Assembly: GCA_023614405.1 (NCBI GenBank)
Contig: CM042697.1
Span: 188,107,189 to 188,171,188 of the forward strand
Reading direction: 5' to 3'
DNA: 64,000 bases
From: Avena insularis
Taxonomy: Eukaryota; Streptophyta; Magnoliopsida; Poales; Poaceae
How positions within the stretch are numbered: the first letter of the stretch is position 1; every line of letters starts with the position of its first letter. Under the pieces are notes generated by a model. It saw nothing but the letters and a program-made list of their open reading frames with translations. It did not search any database and was not told the origin of the DNA. Below, piece after piece: positions 34,956-46,469 of this stretch. The translations under genes were made by a program, and so were the position numbers.

Positions 34956-37900
34956 TTGCAGTGCATGCTTGAGATTCCCCCAGTGAAGTTAAGATGTCTG
35001 GTGATCAAATTTATGACAGAAAAATTTGATCCAAAGACAGAAAAATTTAATGAACGCAAGAATGATGGTGAAATATCCCTTATGGGAGTGGACGTTGAGT
35101 GCATCTATGGTTTAAAAAATCATGGATTGAATATATCGGACATTATTTAAGAGGAAGCTGATGACGCAAAGAACCGTATACCTGATAGCTTTGTAAGCAA
35201 AAAGACAGGTAATCTTGTAATTTATGACCTAATCGCCGACGTCATCAACGATAAAGTCGCGGATGACGACTTTATCCGCCAGGTGGTTCTGGTTCTGATT
35301 GGGACAGTCCTTGCCCCACAGAACCAGAAGATCGTCCCGAAACAATAATATGCACTAGTAAAAGATGTGGGACGCATTAAAAAGCTGAATTTCAATGACT
35401 ATGTACGGACATACCTCATTGCTAGCCTAAAACAAGTAGGCAACGCATATGAAGCGAAGCAATGGCCGACAGGCAGCACCATCTTGTTACAGGTAATTCC
35501 ATTCTCAACTTACATACTTCCTCCGATTCAAACTAATTGACTTGGTTTTGTCTAGATTCGGATATATCTAGCACTAAAACATGTCTAGATACATCCAAAT
35601 CTAGAAAAATCTGAGTTAAATAATTTGAATCGGAGGGAGTATATAATTATCTACAATACATTTTTATTTGTTTTAATCTAATTTTGTTGTGATATTTGAA
35701 GTATTTGTACTATGAGAAGATACTCCCAGATCGCGCCGAGTATACGTCCAGAAGGCCATTGATGAGGAACTGGACGGAAGATGCGGCTTTAGCGAGAGAC
35801 GTCTTAGAATTAAAGGGCCGTGCTTTGGGGAAGGTACGTAAATACAAGTGATATTGTGGCTTATTTTTTGTTCTGCTAACGGTTCTAGGTTGTCAATATT
35901 AATTGGTTTATATATACATATCTTGAAGATTGACGATGACATAACTCAAAAACATCGAGAAGAGGTTCTCCACACACCCGAAATTGCATCTGGTAAGAAA
36001 CGTAGTAGAGGGCCCTACAAGAAGAAGGATGTAGGTTCTACATCTAGAAGGGCTAAAGGAAGGACAAAAGTCGTGTTGGAACAGATGACGAAGAATCTAA
36101 CAGAGCATATTGATAGAACAATTGAAGAAACCTTTCATAGAAAGATGGAGGTCTTCTCAGAAGCTTGTGCTAAGGTGATACACCCTATGTGTCATCTGCT
36201 TTGAGTTAAACAAATGGATTTTTTTAACATGACATGATGATTCATTTATTTTCAATCTTGCAGAAACTTCTTGTTATGATGAACTCGACAGGAGTCACGT
36301 ACAGACCTTCTAAAGAAAAAATGTCTGATAATGACAATAAAGAGGAGGAGGTAGATAAGGAGGTAGAGAAGGAGGTAGAGAATGGTGAAGGAATCTCCTC
36401 TACTAACACCAAATATACGCCAAAAGATTTCATGGACCGTCCGGACACCTCAGAAAGTAACTCCTTTGACATTGCACAAGACTCTAATTTAAAGAAGGAT
36501 TCAAATAGTAAGGAGAAAGAGGTTGAAGATGACATATTCATGTTACCTATAGACAAGAAGGAAAGGAATGCTACTGATGCTTGCCACACCGCACCATCGA
36601 AACTCGGTAGTACCCAAACGTCACCAATACTAATTGATGGTAGGGGTCCTTCCCGACGCGACGGGACCCTGAGCCGATTCCATTAGAAGCATTCACAGTG
36701 CATTGAAAAAGGGGCGGGGAGGGAAAAAAGTGAGGTAGGAGACACTCTATCGAATGGATCATTTGACTCGTTTAGTAGCCTACATACAATTTGCCGGAAA
36801 GCTATTAATGGTGAGAAGACAGAAGCCGTTGACGAGAAGCGCAAGCTCAGGTCGGCGGACAAAAAGGGTAAAAAACCAAAAAACGATGTTAGAAAAGTTA
36901 GTGCAACATCATTGAATTGCATGGTTGTGCATGTATTAAATTAAAACAGTTACATGCACGTATTAAATATTTGTTTCTGTGTATGCAGTTCTTTTCGAAG
37001 ACATAGAAGTCTTCGACGGTTTGACACAGCAACAAATAGATGCTGCAGTGTTGTACGTTGAAATAGCAAAAAATAATAAAGATTTTTGCAATGAAAGTGT
37101 CTATGATAACAAGGGCGACACTGAGGTCTCTGCCGACCACATTAGTGTGATCCTTGATAAATTATGGCTGGGTAGCAATGTAAATCCAAGTACCACGGTT
37201 TTGTTATTTTATGCAAACAAGAAGGATCGTTTGTCACACGTTATTAAATTTTTCTGTAGGTTATAGGTGCTTACATGGCAGCATTGTCTCTTCGACTGGG
37301 GGATGACCAAAACTTGTGTCCTGCATGGAGGGCAAACGGTCTAATACGTACTCCACCAAGAAGAAAAACTAGATCCCAACATAAGAAATAAGCCTTGTAT
37401 AAAAAATCAGAAAAGGTGTATGATATATCAGGATGCTCTGCAAGATGCATGGAAGAATACTTTCATGCTGATAAAGTAAGTACTCTTTGTACAAGAAAAT
37501 ACAGGGTATAAACCAGATTATGTAATGTGATAATACTTGTCTCTTTTTGGTAGGCATATTTCGCGTTGAATATAAACGATTGCCACTGGTTTTGTGTCGT
37601 CTTGAATAGTCCAAAGAAGATATTTCAAGTGCTCGACTCAGTGTTTGAATTTAAAAGGGTCCAGAAAAATGTCGAAGCTCTGGTATGTTTTCTCTCTATA
37701 CATTTAGCGACGATATGGTTACTCCAAGCATTACACTAAAACTTTCTGTTTCATAGAGAGAGCAAATTTAGAAAGACATACAAGTGGCTAAAAAATATAC
37801 GGATTATAACTTTCATGATGCTTCCAATTGGGAGATCGTAAGCTGCGAAACACCACGGCAAAATGATGCGTGAGTTTCTGGTTGAACTAATGCCATTTCT

Positions 37901-38175
37901 TTTGATGTGTTAGTACTGTTATTCAAAATTAGATTCGTTGTGATTAGAAACTCGTGTGGAATGTTCGTGTTATGCCGTATAGAGCACTTTGACGGAGGTA
38001 AATTCACAGATGTAGTGTCATAGGTATTCAAAATTTCTATTTAGTATTTGCATATTTATATACACTAGCATGTGACCTTATTAACCCTGCTAATATTTTG
38101 TTACAGGAAAGGATAAATTATTCTAGAAGACGTACTGTTGTAGAATTCATTCTGTCGAAGACAAACAAACTCTAA
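34955..38175 (+). pseudogene. Ulp1 (C48) protease-domain gene, copy 2, broken
   Basis: Exons inferred from splice sites: to 35492, 35702-35833, 35929-36174, 36264 to about 36860, 36989-37180, 37260-37475, 37554-37682, 37757-37869, 37948-37997 or beyond, 38107-38175. The last exons carry the Ulp1 catalytic set: His 37584-37586 (NDCHWFCVV), Asp 37635-37637 (QVLDSV), Gln 37859-37861 and Cys 37955-37957 (NSCGMF). Family members cleave SUMO/ubiquitin-like proteins; in grasses such domains are often carried by transposons. The first exon is cut off by repeats, and in-frame stops occur near 35148, 35346, 37388 and 37769, so it is not functional. The long acidic fourth exon matches copy 1. Confidence 0.8.
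35517..35639. mobile_element. Stowaway-type MITE in intron 1 of Ulp1-gene copy 2
   Basis: TA flanks (35515-35516, 35640-35641) and ends CTTCCTCCGATTCAAA / TTTGAATCGGAGGGAG. Orthologous in position to 5255-5377. Confidence 0.85.
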
Positions 38176-38570
38176 AAGGTAAAAAGAAGAGTTCTTGAGA
38201 TCGCGGAGCTGCTGGCAGATTCTTGAAAACTCAAGAAACAAAAATTCCTACTACCGATTCCCTGGCGATTGTTGGTATACCATTAAAAAATTTACACAAA
38301 GCTGGGTTGTTTGATTGCTAAACAGTTCGCGCATGGATAATTTTTCATGACTGTGGTTTAATTTTGTCGTTTTGCTTAATTTACGATTGTAATGTGAAGT
38401 TTGGGTTGTTTATGTTCGCCAATTTGTGGATTTGATGAGAAATTTTCATAGTCCTAGTTGTAGTGCGTATGCTTAAAAAACAACGCTCACCAAAATAGTA
38501 ACGGACCAGACATATAAATGAATGGGAAATACATTATACAGTTTCAATATATAATAGTTTTTAGCTTTGT
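38176..38570. other. 3' flank of Ulp1-gene copy 2
   Basis: AT-rich with no ORF; probably 3' UTR and flank. It has no counterpart near copy 1, which is truncated earlier. Confidence 0.35.
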
Positions 38571-38760
38571 GATCTAGACCTCTTTAGGTTGACTAGAATC
38601 TCCCTCATCAACTTGTGGTTGTGTGACTCATCACCTGGCTAAAATGATCAAACCCAGTTGATACATCTGAGTAAGCCATGACACACACTCATGGCAAATG
38701 TGGGTCGATGCCAACATTGCATGGGATCTAGATCTCTCTAGGCTGGCTAGAAACATCTTC
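38570..38760 (-). repeat. 170-175 bp repeat unit, minus orientation
   Basis: GATGCCAACATTGCATGGGA and CTCATCAACTTGTGGTTGTG are reverse complements of the plus-unit landmarks. With the plus units at 34195-34955 it brackets the Ulp1 gene as an inverted pair. Confidence 0.78.
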
Positions 38761-39600
38761 ACCAAAGTTTCTCCTCTCGCTCAAAACGGTGTGTATTTCT
38801 TTGGTATAGTCCTCGTCACAAAGGAGTAAAATGCCTTGATAGTACTTCTGGCCATGTCTACATGTCAAGGGATGTAGTTTTTGATGAAAATGTTTTTCCC
38901 TTTGCTAACTTCATCAAAATTGCAGGTCATCGTCTCCATGATGAAATTATTTTGCTTCCTTCAGACAATCCCTCCTCGGTAGAAACAACTAGGGGTGTGC
39001 ATGCTAATGACCAATTTATATGTGCCGATTATTCATGTCGTTGATACTATGCAGGCCACAGCTGACACCCTGCCCACAAGCTGTACCGAACTAGTCATGC
39101 AAAATTCTGCCAAAAATATTGATGACAACACATCAGATAATGAGGCTGAAGGAAACACCGCTACAAGCCAAGAAAACACGTACTCTAAGCATGATACGGG
39201 GGCAAAATCTGCCTCGAATCCGCCCCCGAGACACTGACGCGCCGTCACCTGGGCGTATCGATCCGCGCCAGTCCCCTCACGCCACGTCCCCAAGGTCTGG
39301 GCCCTCCATTGCGTCTCGTTCTGCACGTAACTATGGCGGCCATGGGGAGCCCGACACGTCTTCCCCATGGTACCCACCAACGCGTGTACGCGCGGATCTC
39401 CCGCCCAGCTCTTCCCCGTGGTTCTTCTGACGGCTTCGGGAGTGACTCCTCGCCAGGAGATCCAATCGGCACGTCGTCGAGCGCTGGTGCCCAGGAATAC
39501 TCTACAAATGTACAATCTTCAGCACCAGGATCTTCTACAGCACCTGCTACTGACATATATACTGCTGCTGAACCCCGCACTCGACTACAAAAAAGGTACT
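38760..39600 (+). pseudogene. Copia pol fragment, second copy
   Basis: Homologous to 9930-10756. Frame from 38862 reads MSRDVVFDENVFPF, then continues as a serine/proline-rich hinge ending EPRTRLQK near 39590. The same limits as in copy 1 show that the fragment was already part of the block before duplication. Confidence 0.72.
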
Positions 39601-39601
39601 A

Positions 39602-39682
39602 CTACCTCCTTTCCAAAATGTAAGGCTTTTTAGCAAACTAAAACATCTTGCTAAAAAGGTTTATATTCTGAAACGAAGGAAG
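39602..39682. mobile_element. Short Stowaway-like MITE, second copy
   Basis: TA flanks at 39600-39601 and 39683-39684. The ends CTACCTCCTTTCCAAAATGT and TGAAACGAAGGAAG match the element at 10757-10836. Confidence 0.6.
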
Positions 39683-39849
39683 TATAAAGGAGCCAAAAAT
39701 TTGTACTGATGGCACAATTCGGTTGGCACTGTTAACATCTACAGGAGAACCATAAAACTTGCATGAAGCTAAAATGGATACAAACTGAAGTGTGCTATGC
39801 AAGATTCCACCAAGCTCTAACAAAAATGTTATTTATTGCACCTTGTCCC

Positions 39850-40785
39850 ACCAAGCTCTAACATGATCCCACCCAGTTGATACATCTAAGCATAAGAGTG
39901 CTATGCCAAGCCATGACACACACTTGTGGCAGATGTGAACCCATGCCAACATTGCATGAGATATAGACCTCTCTTAGCTGGCTGGAACCACTTTAACCAA
40001 CTTGTGGTTGTATGCCATGTTACAACATCGACCTAGTTTCACATCATAAAAATTCACCACGTTGATTTGCCACAAGCTAGTGTGTGTCATGGCTTGGCAA
40101 ACTCAAAATTATAGCTAGATCTAGCAAGTAGGTAGGATCATGTTGGCCAGGTGTGATGACACATACAACAACAAGTTGGTAAAGGTGTTTCTATCTAGCC
40201 CAGAGAGGTGTCTAGACCCCATGCATGCATGCAATATTGCCATGGCCCCACATTTTCCGCAAGCTAGTGTGTGTCATGCCTTGGCATAACACTCTTATAG
40301 CTAGATCTATCAAGTGGGTGGGATCATGTTGGCCTGGTGTAGTGACTCACACAACCACTAAGTTGATGATGGTGGTTCTAGCCATCCCAGAGAGGTCTAG
40401 ACCCCATGCAATGTTGGCATGGCCCCACATTTGCCACAGGCTAGTGTGTGTCATGGCTTTGCAGACTCAAAATTATAGCTAGAGCTAGCAAGTAGGTAGG
40501 ACATGTTGGCCACCAAGAAGAAACTTGTGCCCTGCATGGAGGGCAAATGCTCTAATACGTACTCCACCAAGAAATTTGTGCCCTGCAAATATGGGCCGAT
40601 GCCAACATTGAATGGGATCTAGACCTCTTTAGGTTGGCTAGAATATCCCTCATCCACTTGTGGTTGTGTGACTCATCACTGGCCAAAATGATCAAGTGGG
40701 TGGGATCATGTTGGCCAACTGCTGAGTCACACAACCACAAGTTGGTGAAGGTGTTTCTAGCCACCCCAGAGAGGTCTGAAGCCCA
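39850..40785. repeat. 170-175 bp repeats in both orientations with gene shards
   Basis: 39850-40010 is minus-oriented and 40075-40510 plus. 40585-40690 is minus and 40690-40785 plus. Between them, 40510-40585 holds two short copies of an Ulp1-gene exon fragment (TTGTGCCCTGCATGGAGGGC and TTGTGCCCTGCA). This is a rearranged junction zone. Confidence 0.75.
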
Positions 40786-41498
40786 TGCAAAAATTCAAAA
40801 TTTGACCGGGACAGCTAAAATTAAAAAAAATCAAAATTGTGTGAAAGCTTGGACACATTTAAAATTGCTTCTAGGTAGAGGATTCCATGTTTCAGGATGG
40901 AACGTGTATCACATCACAAAGGCCTAACCCCTAGGCATCCTTACTAGACAACTTGATTTTTGGCCTAAATTTCATCGGGCCACCAAAAATTCAAAAACAT
41001 TCTAATTTGTGTGAAACCTTGTACATGTGTCTTAGTTTGTGTATGTTAGCATGTGTAAAAAAATCCAGGTTGTTTCACGAAAGTCGAAAAAACACATTGC
41101 TAGAAAAAGAGGCCTAGGTGAGACCAAAAGGATTGTTCGTAAATTTCTCAATTTTTCGATGTTCATCAAATGATCCCAAAAATTTTGCACATGCTATACC
41201 AACGGTGCCTGTCAAGAATATGTAATTTATTTTATAAAATTCAAAATTGTAAAATAGCTATTTTGTTTAAATATTTAAATAGAAAATAAAAAGGAATATA
41301 GGATCGAAGAAAAAAGTAAGACTTGGCGTGCAGGCAACAAGCCAGCCCAACTCCTACTCCCGCACCCGCGTCACGGCTGCGTACGGGCTTGAAGTAGTTT
41401 GGGGCGGCCCATCTTAATCCCGAGAATCAAAAAGTAATGGGCTCTTTCGGGCCCAACGGAAAACCGTAGCGGGAAGGACTAACGCGGGTTGGAGTTTA

Positions 41499-41541
41499 GT
41501 CCCACATCATCGAGCGAGAAACAATTATACCTGCTTATATA
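41499..41541 (+). promoter_or_regulatory. U-snRNA-like promoter elements, module C
   Basis: GTCCCACATCA at 41499-41509, 25 bp spacer, TTATATA at 41535-41541. GGCCCA boxes lie upstream near 41406 and 41449. Confidence 0.55.
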
Positions 41542-41564
41542 GCCTGCATTCATATGTGGCACGA

Positions 41565-41729
41565 GCTTCTCTCAACAAATCAATGATGACACGTACTGTT
41601 GTCAGTTGTCTTCCTTTTGGAATATACATGAAAAATAATTTGCCCTACGCGGGCCTGCATCCTTGTCCAACAATGGTCTTCTAGTCGTAGGCAGGCCGTT
41701 GAGCTCGAAATGTGTAGTAGCATTTTTTT
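41565..41729 (+). ncRNA. Candidate Pol III small RNA, module C
   Basis: About 165 nt to T7 (41723-41729). The hairpin TGACA/TGTCA is kept. The outer stem reads ATACAT against ATGTGT, where the C-to-T change leaves a G-U pair. The inner stem GGCCTGCAT against AGGCAGGCC has one mismatch. Confidence 0.42.
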
Positions 41730-41834
41730 CATTCCCTTTACAAGCTTGTTGTTTGTTTCCTGAACATCTCTGTAGTAGTTTTTTTTAGATTTAAAATCCA
41801 ACTAAGTTTTAGAAACAACTAAAAATTCATCATC

Positions 41835-43400
41835 TCTTGGCATAGTAGTGTTAATCTATCAAGTGGGTGGGATCATGTTATCCCAGCATTGCATTAGGCT
41901 CTAGACCCATATGAGTTGACTAGAAACACCATCATCAAGTTTGTCGTGGCTTGACATAACACTCTTATAGCTAGATCTATCAAGTGGGAGGGATCATGTT
42001 GGTCAAGTGTAGTGACTCAAAAAACCACTAAGTTGATGACGGTGTTTCTAGCCAGCCCAAAGACGTCTAGACCCCATGCAATGTTAGCATGGCCCCACAT
42101 ATACCACAAGTGTGTCATGGCTTGGCATAGCACTCTTACATCTAGATCTATCAAGTGGGTAGGATCATGTTAGCCAGGTGTAGTGATTCACACATCCACT
42201 AAGTTGATGATGGTGTTTCTAGCCAACCTAGAGAGGAATAGATCCCATGCAATGTTAGCAAAAGTATAGTTAGATCTATCAAGTAGGTAGGGTCATGTTG
42301 GTCAGGTGTGATGACTCATACAACAAGTTGGTGAAGGTGTTTATATCCATCCCATAGAGGTCTAGACCCCATGCAATGTTGGCATGGCCCCACATCAGCC
42401 ACAAGTTCGTGTCATGGCTGAGCATAACACTCTTATAGCTAGATCTATCAAGTGGGTGGGATCATGTTGGTCAGGTGTAGTGACTCACACAACCACTAAG
42501 TTGATGACGGTGGTTCTAGCCAGCCCACAGAGGTCTAGACCCCATGCAATGTTGGCATGGCCCAACATCTACCATAGTTGTGTGTGTCATGGCTTGGCAT
42601 AGCAAAACTATAGTTAGATCTATCAAGAGGGTAAGATCATGTTGTCCAAGTGATGACTCGTACAACAACAAGTTGGTGAACGTGTTTCTATCCATCCCAA
42701 AGAGGTATAGATCCCATGCAATTGTGGCATGGCCCCACATTTGCCACAAGTGTGTCTCCTGTCTTAGCATAGCACTCTTACATCTAGATCTGTCAAGTGG
42801 GTGGGATCATGTTGGTCAGGTGTAGTGACTCACACAGCCTCTGAGTTGATGATGGTGTTTCTAGCCAACTCGGAGAGGTGTAGATCCCATGCAATGTTGG
42901 CATGGGCCCATATCTACCACAGTTGTGTGTGTCATGGCTTGGCATAGAAAAATTATAGTTAGATCTATCAAGAGGGTAGGACCATGTTGTCCAAGTGATG
43001 ACTCATACAACAAGAAGTTGGTGAAGGTGTTTCTCTCCAGCCCAGAGAGGTCTAGATCCCATGCAATGTTGGCATGGCCCCACATTTTCCACAAGTGTGT
43101 CTCATGTCTTGGCATAGCACTCTTACATCTAGATCTATCAAGTGAGTGGGATCATGTTGGTCAGGTGTAGTGACTCACACAGCCACTAAGTTGATGATGG
43201 TGTTTCTAGCCTACTCGAAGAGGTGTAGATCCCATGCAATGTTGGCATGGGCCCACATCTACCATAGTTGTGTGTGTCATTGCTTGGCATAGCAAAATTA
43301 TAGTTAGATCTATCAAGTAGGTAGGATCATGTTGGCTAACTGCTGAGTCACACAACCACAAGTTGGTGAAGGTATTTCTAGCCACCCCGGAGAGGTCTGA
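41835..43400 (+). repeat. Longest 170-175 bp array, dimeric higher-order pattern
   Basis: Unit starts (GATCT) are at 41974, 42145, 42273, 42442, 42617, 42787, 42962, 43132 and 43307. Apart from one 128 bp deletion derivative, spacings alternate about 170 and 175 bp. One unit type has CATCTAGATCTATCAAGTGG or TAGCTAGATC; the other has TATAGTTAGATCTATCAAGA. The period of the higher-order unit is therefore about 345 bp. Confidence 0.9.
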
Positions 43401-44123
43401 AGCCCATGCAAAAATTCAAAATTTGACCGGGCCACCTAAAATCCAAAAAAGTATATCCAAATTGTGTCAAAGCTTGGACACATTTAAAATTGCTTCTAGG
43501 TAGAGGATGCCATGTTTCAGCATGGAGCATGTATCACATCACAAAGGCCTAACCCCTAGGCATCCTTAGTAGACACCTTGATTTTTGGCCTAAATTTGAC
43601 CGGCCCACCAAAAATTCAAAAACATTCAAATTTGTGTGAAACCTTGTACATGTGTCTTAGTTTGTGTATGTTAGCATGTGTAAAAAAATCCAGGTTGTTT
43701 CACGAAAGTCGAAAAAACACATTGCTAGAAAAAGAGTCCTAGGTGAGACCAAAAGGGTTGTTCGTAAATTTCTTAATTTTTTGATGTTCGTCAAATGATC
43801 CTAAAATTTTTGCACATGCTATACCAATGGTTCCTGTCAAGAATATGTAATTTATTTTATAAAATTCAAAATTGTAAAATAGCTATTTTGTTCAAATATT
43901 TAAATAGAAAATATAAAGGAATATAGGATCGGAGAAAAAAGTAAGACTTGGCGTGTAGGCCACAAGCCTGCCCAACTCCTACTCCCGCGTCCGAGTCACG
44001 GCTGCGTCCGGGCGTGAAGTAGTTTGGGGCGGCTCATCTTAATCCCGGTCATCAAAAAGAAATGGGCTCTTTCAGGCCCAATGGAAAACCGTAGCGGGAA
44101 GGACTGACGCGGTTTGGAGTTTA

Positions 44124-44166
44124 GTCCCACATCGCCTCGCGAGCAACGATTAGACCTGCTTATATA
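44124..44166 (+). promoter_or_regulatory. U-snRNA-like promoter elements, module D
   Basis: GTCCCACATCG at 44124-44134 (perfect USE), 25 bp, TTATATA at 44160-44166. AGGCCCA lies near 44074. Confidence 0.55.
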
Positions 44167-44189
44167 CCCTGCATTCATAAGTGGCACGA

Positions 44190-44296
44190 GCTTCTCTTAA
44201 CAAATCAACGATGACACTTACTGCTGTCAATTGTCTTCCTTTTGGACTACACATGAAAATTTTGAGCACGAAATGTGTATGTAGGCATATTTTTTT
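44190..44296 (+). ncRNA. Candidate Pol III small RNA, module D (internally deleted)
   Basis: About 107 nt to T7 (44290-44296). The TGACA/TGTCA hairpin and the outer stem CTACACAT/ATGTGTAT are retained although the inner stem is deleted. The outer stem and terminator have outlasted the loss of the middle. Confidence 0.4.
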
Positions 44297-44329
44297 CATT
44301 CCCTTCTGTACTACAATAATATTTGGCAT

Positions 44330-44758
44330 TTTGAATAAGTCTGCACGAATTTAATTACTTACCATCTCATATATACAAGCTTGTTGTTTGTTTGCTGAAC
44401 ATATTTTCCAATATGTTTTACATGAAAAAACTTGCTTGTGTGTCATGGTTTGGCATAACAAAATTGTAGTTAGATCTATCAAGATCATAGGATCATATAC
44501 AAGATGATCAAGATTTTACTAGACAGCTAAGATAGGTCAAGATTGCACGCACTGTTGGCATGGATTTTTACAAAGCGAGTACGTATCAGAATTACTACAT
44601 GTACATAGAAAACAGCGAAATTGAAATAGGTACAACACATGATCTTTTTGAAACATAGACCATCCATTGTATTACAGGCACACCATACAACTTACACTTG
44701 CATATAATTCACAAATGATAGAGAATACAACAGGACCAGACCAACATGATCCATCAAT
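44330..44758. other. Spacer with a decayed repeat unit
   Basis: 44430-44560 is a worn plus-oriented repeat unit (GTGTGTCATGGTTTGGCATA, TTAGATCTATCAAGATC). The rest is probably the 3' flank of the minus-strand DUF295 gene. Confidence 0.5.
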
Positions 44759-46150
44759 CTAATCTGACGGGTAGCCATCGTAGTAATCGTAGTGGGTGGT
44801 ACCATATTCGCCATAAGGCAGCACCATCTGCAGTTCAGAATGCTCAACGATTCTGCAATGCTCCGCCAGCAATCGATCGAGTTCGAAAGTACGATCATTC
44901 ATCCATAATCCTCCTACTCCATACCCATGGTCAACCCTTGGCTCCTCTTCCCACGCAAGAGCCTCAAAGTTGTAAGATCTAATCTAGGATAGGTCCGGAT
45001 AGTAGATGCTGCCGGCCTGCACCGTGGGTACCTTGGCGCTATCAACGCAGATGCACCGATTGTCAGCAACGAAGAGAGCACGGCTGTCGATGCCTCTGAC
45101 TGGCTGAAGGGCACGGTTCTGTGTATCAACCAGGTAAAAAACGGGCCTTCCGCCGTAGACAGGTCCACTCACAATGAACAACAGCTCCCCGTCAGTATCG
45201 ACGAGGTAAAAACGATTCTCCAAGTACCGGCATCCCAGAACAGGGCCTTCGACGGTGGCATGCATCTTCAGGGTCCGTGTGGAGCGCTGCATCTAGACAT
45301 CTCCATGGGCAGCATTAGCCATAGTCGAGAAGACAGACCCGTATCTGTCTGCGACGAAAACATCACCGGCGTAAGAAGTCATGCTCCGGAGTTCGGCGAA
45401 GTCATTCGGTGTGTACCACCCTTCACCAAATACAGGGCGACTGCCTTCCTCTATGCCCTCATCCGCATAGCGATGAATGACGTTGTTCCAAAGGTTTGAT
45501 GTAAAGACCATCAACGACGGGAACATCGTCACAGCGACAGAGGTCACATGCTCGGTCGGTATCTCCACCCTGAGGGGCTTGATAGTGCCCGAGAAGGGGT
45601 TGTACAAACGTGTCTTGTATGGCTGCACCCTCTGTCCAAGCACAAGGAGGCCGCTGGTTGTGCTACCGACGTAAAAGTACCTTGCAGAGACCCAAAGAGG
45701 GAGAGAGAGATGATAAGCAGAGATTCAGTGAAGGTACACAGATAGAGATTCAATCAAGGTTAAAAAAGTAGATGGAGAAACAAAACTTGAAAACATATCG
45801 TATAGGAGGTGAACGCAAAAAAAGGATCGCACATATACAGATGAATATCAACAAAAGCACCTGCGAATAACCCGACTAATCTTCTTCTCAAGGAAGCGGC
45901 CGGTTCTCACGTCCAGCAACGTGATGGCGGTGTTGTCTACCCCATACTCCGGTGACAACTGGTGCTCTATAACAATCGAGTTGGCTGGTATAAAGCGCTC
46001 CTCCGTGAAGCCGCGCTAGGAGCTGTAGACTGCCCGGAAGGCGGTGTAATAGTCGAAGTCGTCCGTCGACAGGAAGATGTCACCTATCTTCTGCACGACT
46101 CCCTCAGGGAGATCAGCCCCCGGCGAATCCTGCATCTTGTTGCCGGCCAT
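44759..46150 (-). pseudogene. F-box/DUF295 (KIB1-4 propeller) gene with three amber codons
   Basis: Exon 1 46150-45861 and exon 2 45680-44759 join in phase 2 (CGCAG|GTGC donor, TGCAAG acceptor) to 404 codons, with the same structure as the gene at 7486. Exon 1 has an F-box-like start (ADLPEGVVQKIGDIF). Exon 2 has the DUF295 pattern (TRLYNPFSG, then YLVDTDGELLFIV and SIYYPDLS). Premature TAG codons lie at 46018-46016, 45295-45293 and 44986-44984; no frameshift is needed to read the whole gene. The first TAG probably replaces Trp and the last a Tyr. It is most likely a young pseudogene. Confidence 0.75.
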
Positions 46151-46469
46151 GGATGATGGTGTTCATGTGGTCTCGGTCCCGTCTAATGGCACAGGTAGCG
46201 GTTGCAGAGACAGACCGCTGATTATTTATTGAAGAAGGCCTAGGGGGGCCAAGGGAAGCGTCTGAAAACGAAACAACCGCATGCACACAACAACCGCCGA
46301 TTTGGCGCGCGCGGGAGCCCGCGCGAACCTCCAGCGGACGCGCAAAAACTTTTTGCCGCTCCCGCGCTTTTGCGCCAAACTTGTTGCGCGCGCACCCAAC
46401 TGTCTAAAAGTTTCACATCCCCCGCCTCGCTCCGCCTCCCACCTCGCTCCGCCTCCCGATGACGCGCGT

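Larger units (their letters stand above)
40785..41835 (+). repeat. 1 kb repeated module, copy C
   Basis: Same content and order as module A. The distance from its start to that of module D is about 2.6 kb, so C plus its array and D form a large tandem unit. Confidence 0.82.
43400..44330 (+). repeat. 1 kb repeated module, copy D
   Basis: Begins CCCATGCAAAAATTCAAAAT directly after the array, like B and C. It has an internal deletion of about 60 bp in the RNA region. Confidence 0.8.

Noticed and set aside
41565..41620. C/D-box snoRNA (ATGATGAC resembles a C box in copy C)
   Set aside because: The C-like box is not kept in copies A, B and D, and no D box with a terminal stem at the right distance was found.
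41835..43400. CRISPR-like array
   Set aside because: Units are 170-175 bp and fully repetitive, with no short repeats separated by unique spacers; the sequence is eukaryotic.
41835..43400. Centromeric satellite
   Set aside because: Unit length fits, but the arrays are short, dispersed in both orientations and interleaved with gene fragments.
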